A DNA stretch of 64,000 bases from positions 3,636,001-3,700,000 of the forward strand of contig NZ_JABBPK010000001.1 of NCBI RefSeq assembly GCF_012933555.1, given 5' to 3'. The notes under the pieces were generated by a model. That model searched no databases and had not been told where the DNA came from. It worked only from the letters and a program-made list of their open reading frames with translations. The translations under genes and the position numbers were made by a program. Positions 38,955 through 48,397 of this stretch are shown piece after piece. How positions within the stretch are numbered: position 1 is the stretch's first letter; each line of letters starts with the position of its first letter. The DNA is from Niallia alba (lineage in GTDB: Bacteria > Bacillota > Bacilli > Bacillales > Cytobacillaceae).

Positions 38955-39887
38955 CTATCTACAAACCGCTTCTAAATCCCTAATTACTTTACTTGCATCC
39001 TCCCATTGATAAATCGTTGCACCAGAAGCAAATGGATGTCCTCCACCATTATAACTTTTCGCAATTCCATTAATAACTGGACCTTTAGAACGTAAACGCA
39101 CACGAATTTGATCCGCTTCCTCTATAAAAAAGACCCATGCTTTTAAACCTTTCACAGTCCCTAAACTGCTAACAAGTAAAGATGCCTGTGCAGGAGTTGC
39201 CTGAAATTGATCAAGAATTTCCTTATCTAGTTTCATGCTTGCAACACCATTTGCATGAACTTCAAAGTTCTGAAGGACATAGCCACTTAGCTTTACAATA
39301 TGAGGATCTAACTCATACATTTGGTCATACATTTCTGTTCGGGAAAATGAATATTTGATTAATTCTCCTGCATAATGAAATGTTTTTTCTGAGGTACTTG
39401 GATAAAGAAATCTCCCTGTATCTCCAACAATCCCAGCATATAACAGCCTTGCTGCTTCATCACTCATCTTCAATCCTTGATCTCTTCCAAACAAATAAAA
39501 TTCATAAATTAATTCACTAGTTGAACTAGCAGTAGTTTCCACCCAAACTATATCTCCATATGCATCATCATTTGGATGATGATCAATCTTAATTAGCCTT
39601 TTACCTGTTTGATAACGTTGATCACAAACCCTCTCTTGATTAGCTGTATCACATACGATAACCAAAGCATCCTTATAGATACCGTCATCAATGGTATCTA
39701 GTTTGCGTAAAAAGTTTAAGGATATTTCTTCTTCGCCTACTGTAAACACTTTTTTATCTGGAAAAGAAGCCTTAATAATTTCTGCTAGTCCTCCTTGCGA
39801 TCCATATGCATCAGGATCTGGGCGAACATGTCTATGAATGATGATAGTATTAAACGCTTTAATTGCATCTAGTATTTGCTGTTTCAT
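38955..39887 (-). CDS. nrnA: Bifunctional oligoribonuclease / pAp phosphatase NrnA
   Basis: A 310-residue DHH-family phosphoesterase that degrades nanoRNA and dephosphorylates 3'-phosphoadenosine 5'-phosphate. Motifs: RHVRPDPDAYGSQGG, VCDTAN, the DHH core KIDHHPND, and GGGHPFASGA of the DHHA1 domain. Length matches B. subtilis NrnA (313). It follows ytoI by 15 bases and shares its operon. Confidence 0.95.
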   Translation of the reverse strand: MKQQILDAIKAFNTIIIHRHVRPDPDAYGSQGGLAEIIKASFPDKKVFTVGEEEISLNFLRKLDTIDDGIYKDALVIVCDTANQERVCDQRYQTGKRLIKIDHHPNDDAYGDIVWVETTASSTSELIYEFYLFGRDQGLKMSDEAARLLYAGIVGDTGRFLYPSTSEKTFHYAGELIKYSFSRTEMYDQMYELDPHIVKLSGYVLQNFEVHANGVASMKLDKEILDQFQATPAQASLLVSSLGTVKGLKAWVFFIEEADQIRVRLRSKGPVINGIAKSYNGGGHPFASGATIYQWEDASKVIRDLEAVCR

Positions 39888-39902
39888 TTATTTCTCCCTT
39901 CT

Positions 39903-41222
39903 TTAATGACGATCAATTAATTGACACATCATCATTGCTTTTCCTACGAGTACACCTTGATTAAATACTTCAACGTCTACCTTCCCAAATTTCCGTCCTA
40001 CCTCTAAAATTTTAGGTGCAATTTCAATGACACTATCCATTTGCACTGGCTTTATAAAATATATGGTCATATTTTCTACAACTAAATCACCTTTTTTAAA
40101 GCCTCTTAATACTCTGTTGGCAGCTTCTGATACTATCGTAGTAAACACACCATAAGATATGGTACCTATATGATTGGTCATTTGCGGCGTTACTTCACAG
40201 GAAAAAGTAGTTTCTCCTTTGTTTTTCCCTTTTGTCAACAATAGATGTTTAGTTACAATATCATCAATAGTTTCGCCAATTTGAGGTTGCCTTTGGTTCA
40301 TTTGGAGCGCTTTTAATACATCTTGTCTACTAATAATTCCTTCTAATTTATTTGCCTCATCTACTACTGGCAAAACTTCAATTCCTTCCCATACCATCAT
40401 ATGAGAACAAGAAGCAACACTTGTTTTTCCACTTACAGTCATCGGTTGTTTCGTCATAACTTTTTCAATAGTCATATCCATCGATTTTCCGATAACATCC
40501 TTGGATGTAATCATACCTTGTACTTTTAAACTTTGATCTACTACGGGAAAGCGACCATGCAATGTTTCTTTATTATATTTATGCCATAAAGCGACATTAT
40601 CTGTTGTTTTTAAATAAATTGTGTCTTTAAGTGGAGTTAATATATCTTCTACTAAGACAATTTCTTTTTTTATCAGTTGATCATAGATCGCCCGGTTTAT
40701 CATCGTTGCAACGGTAAATGTATCATAACTTGTTGAAATGATAGGAAGCTGCAATTCGTCTGCTAAACGTTTCACATGCTCTTCTGTATCAAATCCTCCT
40801 GTTATTAAAACGGCTGCTCCAGCTTTTAAGACATGTTCATGGGCTCGTACTCGATTTCCAATTATCAAAAGATTACCAGCACCTGTATAACGCATCATTG
40901 CATCTAATTTCATCGCACCAATCACAAAACGATTTAATGTTTTATGTAACCCGGCTCTTCCTCCTAAAACTTGTCCATCCACAATATTAACTACTTCAGC
41001 ATATGTTAATTTCTCAATATTCTCTTTCTTTTTTCGTTCGATTCTAATCGTACCGACTCTTTCAATCGTACTTACATATCCTTTATTTTCTGCTTCTTTA
41101 ATTGCTCTATAGGCTGTTCCTTCACTCACATTTAACGCTTTTGCAATTTGTCGAACAGAAATTTTTTCTCCTACTTGTAATTCATCAATATAATTTAATA
41201 TTTGCTCATGTTTTGTAGCCAA
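39903..41222 (-). CDS. ytoI: YtoI-like regulator: HTH, DRTGG, paired CBS and hotdog domains
   Basis: About 439 residues. Order: winged helix (1-60; SVRQIAKALNVSEGTAYRAIKEAE), DRTGG domain (about 75-180), two CBS domains (about 195-310; HGRFPVVDQSLKVQGMITSKDVIG and GIEVLPVVDE) and a C-terminal thioesterase-like hotdog. This fits B. subtilis YtoI. The CBS pair suggests nucleotide sensing; its targets are not known. TTG 41222 after GAGGGTGG is preferred; an upstream ATG at 41264 has no ribosome site. Confidence 0.9.
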   Translation of the reverse strand: MATKHEQILNYIDELQVGEKISVRQIAKALNVSEGTAYRAIKEAENKGYVSTIERVGTIRIERKKKENIEKLTYAEVVNIVDGQVLGGRAGLHKTLNRFVIGAMKLDAMMRYTGAGNLLIIGNRVRAHEHVLKAGAAVLITGGFDTEEHVKRLADELQLPIISTSYDTFTVATMINRAIYDQLIKKEIVLVEDILTPLKDTIYLKTTDNVALWHKYNKETLHGRFPVVDQSLKVQGMITSKDVIGKSMDMTIEKVMTKQPMTVSGKTSVASCSHMMVWEGIEVLPVVDEANKLEGIISRQDVLKALQMNQRQPQIGETIDDIVTKHLLLTKGKNKGETTFSCEVTPQMTNHIGTISYGVFTTIVSEAANRVLRGFKKGDLVVENMTIYFIKPVQMDSVIEIAPKILEVGRKFGKVDVEVFNQGVLVGKAMMMCQLIDRH

Positions 41223-41438
41223 ATTACCACCCTCTTTTAAGAAAAGCACATTGCTAAATCGCAAACAAACTTAGAAAAACATGTTGTTTTGATTCCTTAA
41301 GCTTGCTTAAAGCGAAAACTGCCTGCACTAAACATTTAAATACGTATTTTCTCTCTATTTATCTAAAATTCATCATTTATCTACTCATAGCTTACCGAGA
41401 AATATTTTTTCTTATTTCAAATAAGCTGACATATCTTT

Positions 41439-41467
41439 ATTATAGAGTGAACTACTAGGGTATTCAA
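41439..41467 (-). promoter_or_regulatory. Sigma-A promoter of ytoI-nrnA with long leader
   Basis: TTGAAT (minus; 41462-41467), 17 bases, TATAAT (41439-41444). The predicted 5' leader is about 210 bases and contains only a small hairpin (CTTATTT/AAATAAG); I see no known riboswitch in 41223-41430. Confidence 0.6.
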
Positions 41468-41590
41468 TGAATTCTCTGTTAATCGTCATAAAACATTCGA
41501 CTATAAACAAATGGAAGAACCATCATTTTCTCTCTTTCCCTAAATACATAAATTCCATTCGCCTATCTCTTCTCATTCTTTTCTACAAAC

Positions 41591-41625
41591 GAAAGCTAGT
41601 ATGGACTCATCCAAACTAGCTATTT
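41591..41625. terminator. Possible weak terminator after the small membrane protein
   Basis: GCTAGT...ACTAGC stem with inner TGG/CCA, followed by short T-rich stretches on either strand. Confidence 0.4.
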
Positions 41626-41630
41626 TAATC

Positions 41631-41882
41631 TTATTGGTAATAATATATTTTTTTCTTTTTCTGTACTTTACTATAGGATCTTTTGACTGCTCTTGGTTTC
41701 TTAGGAGTATATAGTAACGCCGTTAAATTCCCTGCTACCACTATTAAAGCAAAGGCAAGCCAAGTAATCGAAAAGATTCCTTCAGCCCCTTCACTAAATG
41801 GAGAAAGTCTTGGCACTCCATAATATAAAAGCACTCCACATAATAAGATGCATAATAAATATCTATTCTTATTCATAATCAT
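41631..41882 (-). CDS. Small two-helix membrane protein, unknown function
   Basis: 83 residues with two hydrophobic segments (LLCILLCGVLLYYG and ITWLAFALIVVAGNLTALLY) and a strongly basic tail (KKPRAVKRSYSKVQKKKK), so the tail is probably cytoplasmic. The ATG follows GGAGG with 5 bases. B. subtilis has a small membrane gene (ytpI) next to nrnA and ytoI, but I cannot confirm that this is its equivalent. Confidence 0.65.
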   Translation of the reverse strand: MIMNKNRYLLCILLCGVLLYYGVPRLSPFSEGAEGIFSITWLAFALIVVAGNLTALLYTPKKPRAVKRSYSKVQKKKKIYYYQ

Positions 41883-42120
41883 TAAAACCTCCCTGTTTCC
41901 ATACTATGCGGACAAGACTGAAAAAAGTATGGAAAATTTGCTAAATTAAGATGTTAGCCATTATATCCACAATGACAAAAAATTTAGGAAAGCTAAATAT
42001 TTACATGCACGACTTATGTTGTTAATCTTATAGGATAAGAAATATATTCAACTAGTCCTACGAAACAGCGTAAGAGTAAAGAAGTATTACTTGGTAAGAA
42101 AGACTTGGAGGTTGGTTAAC

Positions 42121-43221
42121 ATGGAAAAAAAATTAGATTCTCTAGCAAACTGGATGAAACAAGAAGAAATTGATTTCACATTTTTAACATCAACAGATAA
42201 TATCTTCTATTTCAGTGGATTTTACAGTGATCCACACGAAAGACTATTAGCATTGATTGTATTTCCAGAAAATGATCCAATATTAGTTTGTCCTGCCATG
42301 GAAAAAAATGATGCGAAAAACGCTGGCTGGAGCTATGAAATTATCGGCTATAGCGATACAGACAACCCATGGGACACTATTCAAAGCATGGTTCAAAGTC
42401 GTACAAGCCGTACGGTAAAAGTTGCCCTTGAAATGGATCACATGAACGTTACAAGATATCAGGCATTGCAGAATTCTTTCCCTAACATCAAAGGATATGT
42501 TTCTGCTGAAGAAAAAATTAATACTTTGCGTATGGTTAAAACTTCGGATGAATTAGCTAAAATAAAAGAGGCTTGTAAATGGGCAGACTTTGCTATAGAA
42601 GTTGGCTGCAATGAAATTGCAGAAGGTAAGTCAGAAATGGAAATCCTAGCAAGCATCGAATATGAATTAAAGAAAAAAGGCATCGGTAAAATGTCCTTTT
42701 CTACTATGGTACTAACGGGCGTTAATGGCGCTTCTCCTCATGGTAACCCTGGCGAAACAAAAGTAAGAAAAGGAGACTTAGTATTATTTGATTTAGGGGT
42801 AGTGGTTGATGGGTACTGCTCTGATATTACTAGAACAGTTGCTTTTGGAGACATTAACGAAAAACAAAAGGACATTTATGACACTGTTTTAAAAGCGCAG
42901 CTTACTGCAATCGAAGCCTCTAAGCCAGGCGTTTCATGTGCTACCGTTGACCTTGCTGCTCGTAACACGATAAAAGATGCGGGATATGGAGATTTCTTTC
43001 CACATCGTTTAGGTCATGGATTAGGTATTAGTGTTCATGAATTCCCTTCCTTAACGGAAACAAATTCGCTTGTTTTACAAGAAGGCATGGTATATACGAT
43101 CGAACCTGGAATTTACGTACCGAATGTGGCAGGAGTTCGAATCGAAGATGATATCTATGTTACAAAAGAAGGGGTAGAGATTTTAACAAAATTCCCAAAA
43201 GAACTTCAAATCATCCAATAA
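42121..43221 (+). CDS. M24 family Xaa-Pro peptidase
   Basis: A 366-residue metallopeptidase. The creatinase-like N-domain (1-130) is followed by the pita-bread domain. Metal ligands are visible: the Asp residues of LFDLGVVVDGYCSDITRT, His in HRLGHGLGISVHEFP, Glu in IEPGIY and Glu in VRIEDDIYV. It cleaves N-terminal X-Pro bonds or X-Pro dipeptides; which of the two is not decided by the sequence. ATG 42121 has GGAGG at 8-9 bases; the frame opens 30 bases earlier at a poorer ATG. Confidence 0.9.
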   Translation: MEKKLDSLANWMKQEEIDFTFLTSTDNIFYFSGFYSDPHERLLALIVFPENDPILVCPAMEKNDAKNAGWSYEIIGYSDTDNPWDTIQSMVQSRTSRTVKVALEMDHMNVTRYQALQNSFPNIKGYVSAEEKINTLRMVKTSDELAKIKEACKWADFAIEVGCNEIAEGKSEMEILASIEYELKKKGIGKMSFSTMVLTGVNGASPHGNPGETKVRKGDLVLFDLGVVVDGYCSDITRTVAFGDINEKQKDIYDTVLKAQLTAIEASKPGVSCATVDLAARNTIKDAGYGDFFPHRLGHGLGISVHEFPSLTETNSLVLQEGMVYTIEPGIYVPNVAGVRIEDDIYVTKEGVEILTKFPKELQIIQ

Positions 43222-43234
43222 GTAAAAATAATTA

Positions 43235-43273
43235 AGAGAGTATCGGTAAATGACCATCGATACTTTCTTTTTT
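43235..43273 (+). terminator. Terminator of the M24 peptidase gene
   Basis: GAGAGTATCG and CGATACTTTC pair around a short loop and are followed by TTTTTTG, 14 bases after the stop. Confidence 0.8.
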
Positions 43274-43401
43274 GTTTTGTTTATAATTAACTTCGAATTA
43301 ATATAAACTCCTAATCTATTTCTTCCTTTATGTACTTGCACCTAATTAAAAATCCTACATAAAATACCTAGACTTTTAAGGGGAAGAAGGAGAAGAAAAG
43401 A

Positions 43402-44019
43402 ATGGTTAAATATGTGGATTATACAGATCCAAAAATAAAATATAGTTTCGATGTAAATAAAAGCAATTTTTTTAAAAGGGATAATCAAAATTACATTAAT
43501 GTTTTAGGCGAACAACAGTTAAATTCGTTGGAAAACGTGTCATTGCTGGATATCTATTTAAGCAAAGATATTGTAGTGGAGCCACATGTTCACCAAAACG
43601 CAGCTGAACTCGTTTATTGTATATCCGGATCTGCCACTGTTTCGCTATTAAATCCGTTTACGAAAAAAATTCAAAACTATACAATCACACCTGCCCAAGT
43701 AGCGAATGTTCCCCAAGGATGGTGGCATTATGAAATTGCTAATACAAATAATACTCATTTATTAGCTATATTTAATGCACCAACACCTGAAGCAATCTTT
43801 GGATCTGATTTACTTCGCCTCACTCCTCCTGATTTAATGGCACATACTTATTCAATGGACGTAAATAAGTGGAAATCTACCATATCGCCAATTAATAAAA
43901 CCACGATTCTTGGACCATCTATCAATAGAAACGATCCACGACAACAGCATTATCCAACTAACAATTATCCGCAACAACCAGGTTATCAACACCCTTACTA
44001 CGTTCCAGGTCATTATTAA
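43402..44019 (+). CDS. Cupin domain protein with Pro/Gln/Tyr-rich tail
   Basis: 205 residues. Residues about 50-140 form one cupin barrel with metal ligands in HVHQNAAELVY (His-x-His...Glu) and a later WWHYEI His. The last 30 residues are low-complexity (NNYPQQPGYQHPYYVPGHY), like the tails of spore coat or surface proteins. It could be a single-cupin oxalate decarboxylase-like protein, but no catalytic loop was identified. The ATG follows GGGGAAGAAGGAG. Substrate unknown. Confidence 0.72.
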   Translation: MVKYVDYTDPKIKYSFDVNKSNFFKRDNQNYINVLGEQQLNSLENVSLLDIYLSKDIVVEPHVHQNAAELVYCISGSATVSLLNPFTKKIQNYTITPAQVANVPQGWWHYEIANTNNTHLLAIFNAPTPEAIFGSDLLRLTPPDLMAHTYSMDVNKWKSTISPINKTTILGPSINRNDPRQQHYPTNNYPQQPGYQHPYYVPGHY

Positions 44020-44043
44020 TCTATATACTCATTACTAAATTGC

Positions 44044-44344
44044 CGAACCAATCTATTGAAAGATTCGTATAATTGTTTGGGATTTTTTATTCGTTTTTAA
44101 AAAGGATGTTCTATGAAGTTTGTTGTTATTACTCGTAGTCTGAATACACTTCACTTTCCGTGGGGCTTGCGCTGAGCCGCGGAAAGCGAGTGTCTGTAGC
44201 GCAATGGAACGAGCTGGTTCTTACATATGACTACATGTAAAAACACAAATAACCAAGTATGCGAAAGTAGCCATTATTCAATAGCTAAATTAGGGATTAT
44301 TCGTCTGTAAAGAATATCTATTTAGTTATGCCCCAGCCTCTTGG
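44044..44344 (+). repeat. R1 long dispersed repeat, left end missing
   Basis: It starts at the hairpin CGTATAATTGTTTGGG, contains GTCTGAATACACTTCACTTTCC and GCGCTGAGCCGCGG, and ends TATGCCCCAGCCTCTT. The inverted half of the core is lost. Confidence 0.8.
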
Positions 44345-44356
44345 AACTATATATAT

Positions 44357-44503
44357 TTACTGTTTCGGCTGTTTCTTTTCTTCACTTAAAATAGTATCAA
44401 TCGCACCAGCATTATATGAATCCATTACTTGTGCTGTTACCTCTTCGCTTCCTTTTTCATCAAATTGAAACTCATTCTGTTTACTTCCATTTTGTTTGTC
44501 CAT
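44357..44503 (-). CDS. Hypothetical 48-residue protein
   Basis: ATG 44503 has GGGAGGAATTAAG just upstream, a very good ribosome site, and the frame runs to TAA at 44357. The product is hydrophilic and acidic to neutral (MDKQNGSKQNEFQFDEKGSE...SEEKKQPKQ), with a VTAQVMDSYNAGAIDTIL helix in the middle. No signal peptide or membrane segment. Family not recognised; size and composition resemble small sporulation-associated proteins, which is only an impression. Confidence 0.6.
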   Translation of the reverse strand: MDKQNGSKQNEFQFDEKGSEEVTAQVMDSYNAGAIDTILSEEKKQPKQ

Positions 44504-44550
44504 CTTAATTCCTCCCTTTCTTAAATTCTTACCTATTATCTGAATGAAAA

Positions 44551-44581
44551 GTTAAACTTATGCATGAATTGGGTATATAAT
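44551..44581 (+). promoter_or_regulatory. Possible sigma-B promoter of the universal stress gene, overlapping a sigma-A -10
   Basis: GTTAAA, 14 bases, GGGTAT resembles the sigma-B consensus GTTTAA-N12-14-GGGTAT with one changed base. TATAAT overlaps it at 44576-44581. Confidence 0.5.
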
Positions 44582-44612
44582 ATAAGTAGATAAACTAAAG
44601 GAGTGAACACGG

Positions 44613-45053
44613 ATGAACGTAAACTATCAAAACATTATTGTTGCAGTAGATGGTTCAGAAGAAGCAGACAATGCAATAAAGAAAGCGATTTCAATAGCGA
44701 AAGAAAACAGTTCCAAGCTTGTTATTGCTCACGTTATTGATACAAGGTCTTTTGCAACAGTAGCTGCATATGATCAGTCCATAGCCGCTAAATCGGATGA
44801 GTTCGCAAATGAGTTATTAGATAAATATGTAGCGGAAGCAACTACTGCAGGTATTCAAAATGTAGTAAAAGCAATTGAATTTGGTTCTCCACGCTCAGTA
44901 GTTCCTCGAGAAATCGCAACTAAATATAAAGCAGATTTAATTGTTTGTGGAGCTACAGGATTAAATGCAGTTGAGCGATTTATTATTGGAAGTGTATCTG
45001 AAGGAATAACAAGAAACGCACCTTGTGATGTTTTAGTTGTTAGAAATAGTTAA
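44613..45053 (+). CDS. Universal stress protein, UspA family
   Basis: 146 residues in the single-domain ATP-binding Usp fold: IIVAVDGSEEADNAI at the start and the nucleotide motif GATGLNAVERFIIGSVS near the end. Related to B. subtilis NhaX/YxiE. The ATG follows AAAGGAG. It is a monocistronic gene converging with argH at a shared terminator. Confidence 0.92.
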   Translation: MNVNYQNIIVAVDGSEEADNAIKKAISIAKENSSKLVIAHVIDTRSFATVAAYDQSIAAKSDEFANELLDKYVAEATTAGIQNVVKAIEFGSPRSVVPREIATKYKADLIVCGATGLNAVERFIIGSVSEGITRNAPCDVLVVRNS

Positions 45054-45057
45054 GCAA

Positions 45058-45094
45058 TATAAAGAAAACTTTTATCATTTACTGTCCGTTAAGT
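45058..45094 (+). repeat. R2 remnant with internal deletion
   Basis: Left end ATAAAGAAAACTTTTATCA is joined directly to ACTGTCCGTTAAGTG of the right end. Confidence 0.6.
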
Positions 45095-45108
45095 GTCAAC
45101 TAAAGTGT

Positions 45109-45170
45109 AAAGAAGAATATTCTATTATTTGATTGCAACTTTGCACTCAAAAATAGAATATTCTTCTTTT
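45109..45170. terminator. Bidirectional terminator between the stress protein gene and argH
   Basis: A 17-bp stem AAGAAGAATATTCTATT / AATAGAATATTCTTCTT with T-rich stretches on both sides. Confidence 0.85.
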
Positions 45171-46560
45171 ATTTGACTTCTTCTTTTTCAAACACACAAA
45201 GCTTAGCTTTTTCAATTGCTAGTTCTATTTGTTTAAATCCTGTTCCACCTGCACTATTTCGTCTTTCCACTGCGGTTCTTGGATTTAATACATGATAAAT
45301 ATCTTCTTCAAATAAGCTATTTGCCGCTTTTAGTTCTTCTATACTTAAATCCTGTAAATAACATTTTTTATTTACACAATATAGAACCAATTTCCCGACT
45401 ACTTCATGAGCTTCTCTAAACGGCATGCCTTTATCTGATAAATAATCAGCTAATTCTGTCGCATTAGAAAAATCATTTTTTGTGGCATTTTCCATTCCTT
45501 GTTCATTAACCTTCATTGTTTGAATCATCCCTGCGAAGATGCGTAAAGATCCAACAACTGTTTTCACTGTATCAAACATCCCCTCTTTGTCTTCCTGCAT
45601 GTCTTTATTGTAGGAAAGTGGCAAACCTTTCAACACAGTTAATAACCCCATTAAATTACCATATACCCGCCCCGTTTTTCCTCTGATTAATTCAGCCATA
45701 TCCGGGTTTTTCTTTTGAGGCATGATACTACTTCCTGTTGAAAAACTATCGTCTAATTCGATAAATTTAAATTCTTGAGAAGACCAAAGAATAATTTCTT
45801 CGCTAAAGCGGGAAAGGTGCATCATTAAAATGGAACTAGTCGATAAAAATTCCAGAATAAAATCACGATCACTAACTGCATCCATACTATTTTCATATAT
45901 GGAATCAAACCCAAGTAAGTTAGCACTATATGCACGATCAATTGGGAAGGTTGTTCCTGCTAAAGCACCGGAACCAAGAGGTGATACATTAATTCTCGTT
46001 AGATTTTCTTGATATCTTTGTTTGTCTCTTTCAAACATCCAAAAATAGGCCATTAAATGATGTGCAAACGAAATAGGTTGTGCCCGTTGAAGATGAGTGT
46101 AGCCAGGCATTACTGTTTCAATATGAATTTCAGCCTTTTCCAACAGAGCGATTTGTAAATCATTCAACAATTGAATAATCAACTTCACTTGTCTTCTTAG
46201 ATAAAGATGCATATCTGTTGCAACCTGATCATTTCTACTTCTCCCAGTATGAAGCTTCCCACCTAGAGGACCTATTAAATCGGTTAATTGACTTTCTAAA
46301 TTAAGATGAATATCTTCTAACTTTACAGAAAACGTTAATTCGTCATTTTCTGCTTGATTTTGGAGAGCTAGTAAACCACTTTTGATTTTCTCCGCCTCTT
46401 CAACTGACAATATTCCTGTTTTAGAGAGCATAGCCACATGGGCAATGCTCCCTTCGATATCTTCTAACACTAGCTCTTGATCAAAAGAAATGGACGCACC
46501 GAATTCGTCGACCCATTCCTCGGCAGATTTTGTAAATCTGCCTCCCCATAATTTCTTCAC
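45169..46560 (-). CDS. argH: Argininosuccinate lyase
   Basis: A 463-residue enzyme that splits argininosuccinate into arginine and fumarate. Fumarase-superfamily signature [12 protein letters not shown] is present with the catalytic Ser loop, plus [18 protein letters not shown] and the C-terminal [12 protein letters not shown] 46560 follows AAGAAGGTG, and its first bases overlap the argG stop (GTGTGA), so the two are coupled; a longer frame exists but lies inside argG. Confidence 0.96.
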   Translation of the reverse strand: MKKLWGGRFTKSAEEWVDEFGASISFDQELVLEDIEGSIAHVAMLSKTGILSVEEAEKIKSGLLALQNQAENDELTFSVKLEDIHLNLESQLTDLIGPLGGKLHTGRSRNDQVATDMHLYLRRQVKLIIQLLNDLQIALLEKAEIHIETVMPGYTHLQRAQPISFAHHLMAYFWMFERDKQRYQENLTRINVSPLGSGALAGTTFPIDRAYSANLLGFDSIYENSMDAVSDRDFILEFLSTSSILMMHLSRFSEEIILWSSQEFKFIELDDSFSTGSSIMPQKKNPDMAELIRGKTGRVYGNLMGLLTVLKGLPLSYNKDMQEDKEGMFDTVKTVVGSLRIFAGMIQTMKVNEQGMENATKNDFSNATELADYLSDKGMPFREAHEVVGKLVLYCVNKKCYLQDLSIEELKAANSLFEEDIYHVLNPRTAVERRNSAGGTGFKQIELAIEKAKLCVFEKEEVK

Positions 46561-47765
46561 ACAGTCACCTTCTTGCCGTTTTCCACAATGCTTTGTACTT
46601 TTGTTGGTAGTCCCCATAACTTGATGAAACCAACCGCTGCAGCGTGATCAAACTCGTCATCCGAAGTATACGTAGCAAGTTTCTCATCATATAGAGAATT
46701 TGGCGATTTTCTCCCTTCTACAATCGCATGCCCTTTAAATAATTTCACACGAACAGTACCTGTTACATTTTTTTGTGTTTCTTGTAAAAATGCTTGTAAT
46801 GCTTTTGTTATTGGTGAGAACCAAAGCCCTTCATAAATAACCTCTGTGATTTTCTTTTCAATCACTGGCTTGAAATGGGCTACTTCTTTGACAAGTGTTA
46901 TATCCTCTAATTCTTTATGTGCTTTAATAAGTGTTAATGCCCCTGGACATTCATACACTTCTCTAGACTTTATTCCTACTAATCTATTTTCTACATGATC
47001 TATTCTGCCAACTCCATGTTTTCCAGCGATTTTATTTAACTCAAGGATTAACCCCGATAATGAGTAAGAAATGCCGTCAATGCTAACTGGAACCCCTTCT
47101 TTAAATTCAATTTCAATAATATCTGCTTGATCAGGTGCATTTTCAAGACTTACCGTTAAGTCATATGCTTCTTCTGGAGGAGCAGCCCAAGGATCTTCTA
47201 AAATACCACATTCATTGCTTCTTCCCCATAGATTTTGGTCAATAGAAAATGGGCTATCTAAGTTAACAGGTATCGGAATATTTTTTTCTTTTGCATAAGC
47301 AATTTCTTCCTCACGCGACCATCCCCATTCGCGAACAGGTGCTAGTACTTTTAAATTTGGATTCAATGCTTGTATAGAAACTTCAAAACGCACTTGGTCA
47401 TTTCCTTTTCCCGTACATCCATGTGCGACTGCAATTGCATTTTCCTTTTCTGCCACTTCAACTAATTTTTTTGAGATTAAAGGTCTTGATAAGGCAGAAA
47501 CAAGCGGGTATTTCCCTTCATAAAGCGTATGTGCCTGCATAGCAGTAAGTGCAAAATCCTGTGCGAATTCTTCTTTTGCGTCAATTACGTAAGATTGAAC
47601 AGCTCCAACAGATAATGCCTTTTGCTGAATGAAATTCAAGTCTTTTCCTTCACCAACATCTAAGCAGCATGCGACTACATCATAATTTTGATCCTGTAAC
47701 CATTTTATTGCTACAGATGTATCTAATCCACCTGAATATGCTAATACTACCTTTGGATTTGCCAT
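46557..47765 (-). CDS. argG: Argininosuccinate synthase
   Basis: A 402-residue ATP-dependent ligase joining citrulline and aspartate. The N-type PP-loop [15 protein letters not shown], the [14 protein letters not shown] segment and [17 protein letters not shown] are diagnostic. It starts at ATG 47765 after AGGAGGAAT. An ARG box 21-34 bases upstream suggests arginine repression by AhrC/ArgR. First gene of argG-argH. Confidence 0.97.
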   Translation of the reverse strand: MANPKVVLAYSGGLDTSVAIKWLQDQNYDVVACCLDVGEGKDLNFIQQKALSVGAVQSYVIDAKEEFAQDFALTAMQAHTLYEGKYPLVSALSRPLISKKLVEVAEKENAIAVAHGCTGKGNDQVRFEVSIQALNPNLKVLAPVREWGWSREEEIAYAKEKNIPIPVNLDSPFSIDQNLWGRSNECGILEDPWAAPPEEAYDLTVSLENAPDQADIIEIEFKEGVPVSIDGISYSLSGLILELNKIAGKHGVGRIDHVENRLVGIKSREVYECPGALTLIKAHKELEDITLVKEVAHFKPVIEKKITEVIYEGLWFSPITKALQAFLQETQKNVTGTVRVKLFKGHAIVEGRKSPNSLYDEKLATYTSDDEFDHAAAVGFIKLWGLPTKVQSIVENGKKVTV

Positions 47766-47785
47766 TACCTAATTCCTCCTATATT

Positions 47786-47820
47786 CGAATAAATATTCAT
47801 TTATTTATATTTTTATTCAA
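47786..47820. promoter_or_regulatory. ARG box(es) of the argGH operon
   Basis: Minus-strand TGAATATTTATTCG (47786-47799) fits TGAATWWWWATTCA with one mismatch; a second half box TTGAATAAAAATA lies at 47808-47820. Tandem spacing suits hexameric AhrC binding. Confidence 0.7.
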
Positions 47821-48047
47821 AAACTATATTTATCACTTTAACAACTTTTTCTAATAATTTCAATAGATTTATTATAAAAATATAAAGAATTTAATTTTTA
47901 TACAAGTATAATTACCTCACTTTTCAATAATAGCCTATTAATTAGCCATTTATATTAATAAACCTTGTATTACACTTTCTAATTTATGCATATTTTTATG
48001 CATCACACTTCTAAAAAAGATGTATTCTATATTTCACTCCATTAAAA

Positions 48048-48386
48048 AAAGGCTGGGACAGAACAAAATATATAATAGATAAAGACGAACAGTCTCTCAT
48101 TTAGTAGCGAAACCAACTCGTTCCATTTTTAAAGGTTATTTCATTCCATCATTTTTTTAAAGAAAATATAATGAGTAGGAAATACGAAGCAGACGGAATA
48201 CACTTAGACTCCTATGGGAATTGCGAGAAAGTCCAAGACCCCGCATTCCAGCTGCGGGTAATCGCAACAAACTTTACGAAAACAGCCTAAAATGAAGAAA
48301 ACCCCAAACAATTATACGAACTTTTCTTAGCATGTACGTATAATTGTTTGGGGTTATTAGGTTAAAAATACTTATGTCCCATCTTC
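48048..48386 (-). repeat. R1 long dispersed repeat
   Basis: It begins AAAGGCTGGGACAGAACAAAA and ends CTTATGTCCCATCTT, opposite in orientation to the copy at 37135. The hairpin CAATTATACG / CGTATAATTG lies near its right end and could act as terminator for neighbouring genes. Confidence 0.83.
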
Positions 48387-48397
48387 ATCATTATCTT

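Noticed and set aside
47766-48047. T-box or other riboswitch upstream of argG
   Set aside because: The promoter-proximal region is AT-rich with ARG boxes; no T-box sequence or specifier stem could be found.
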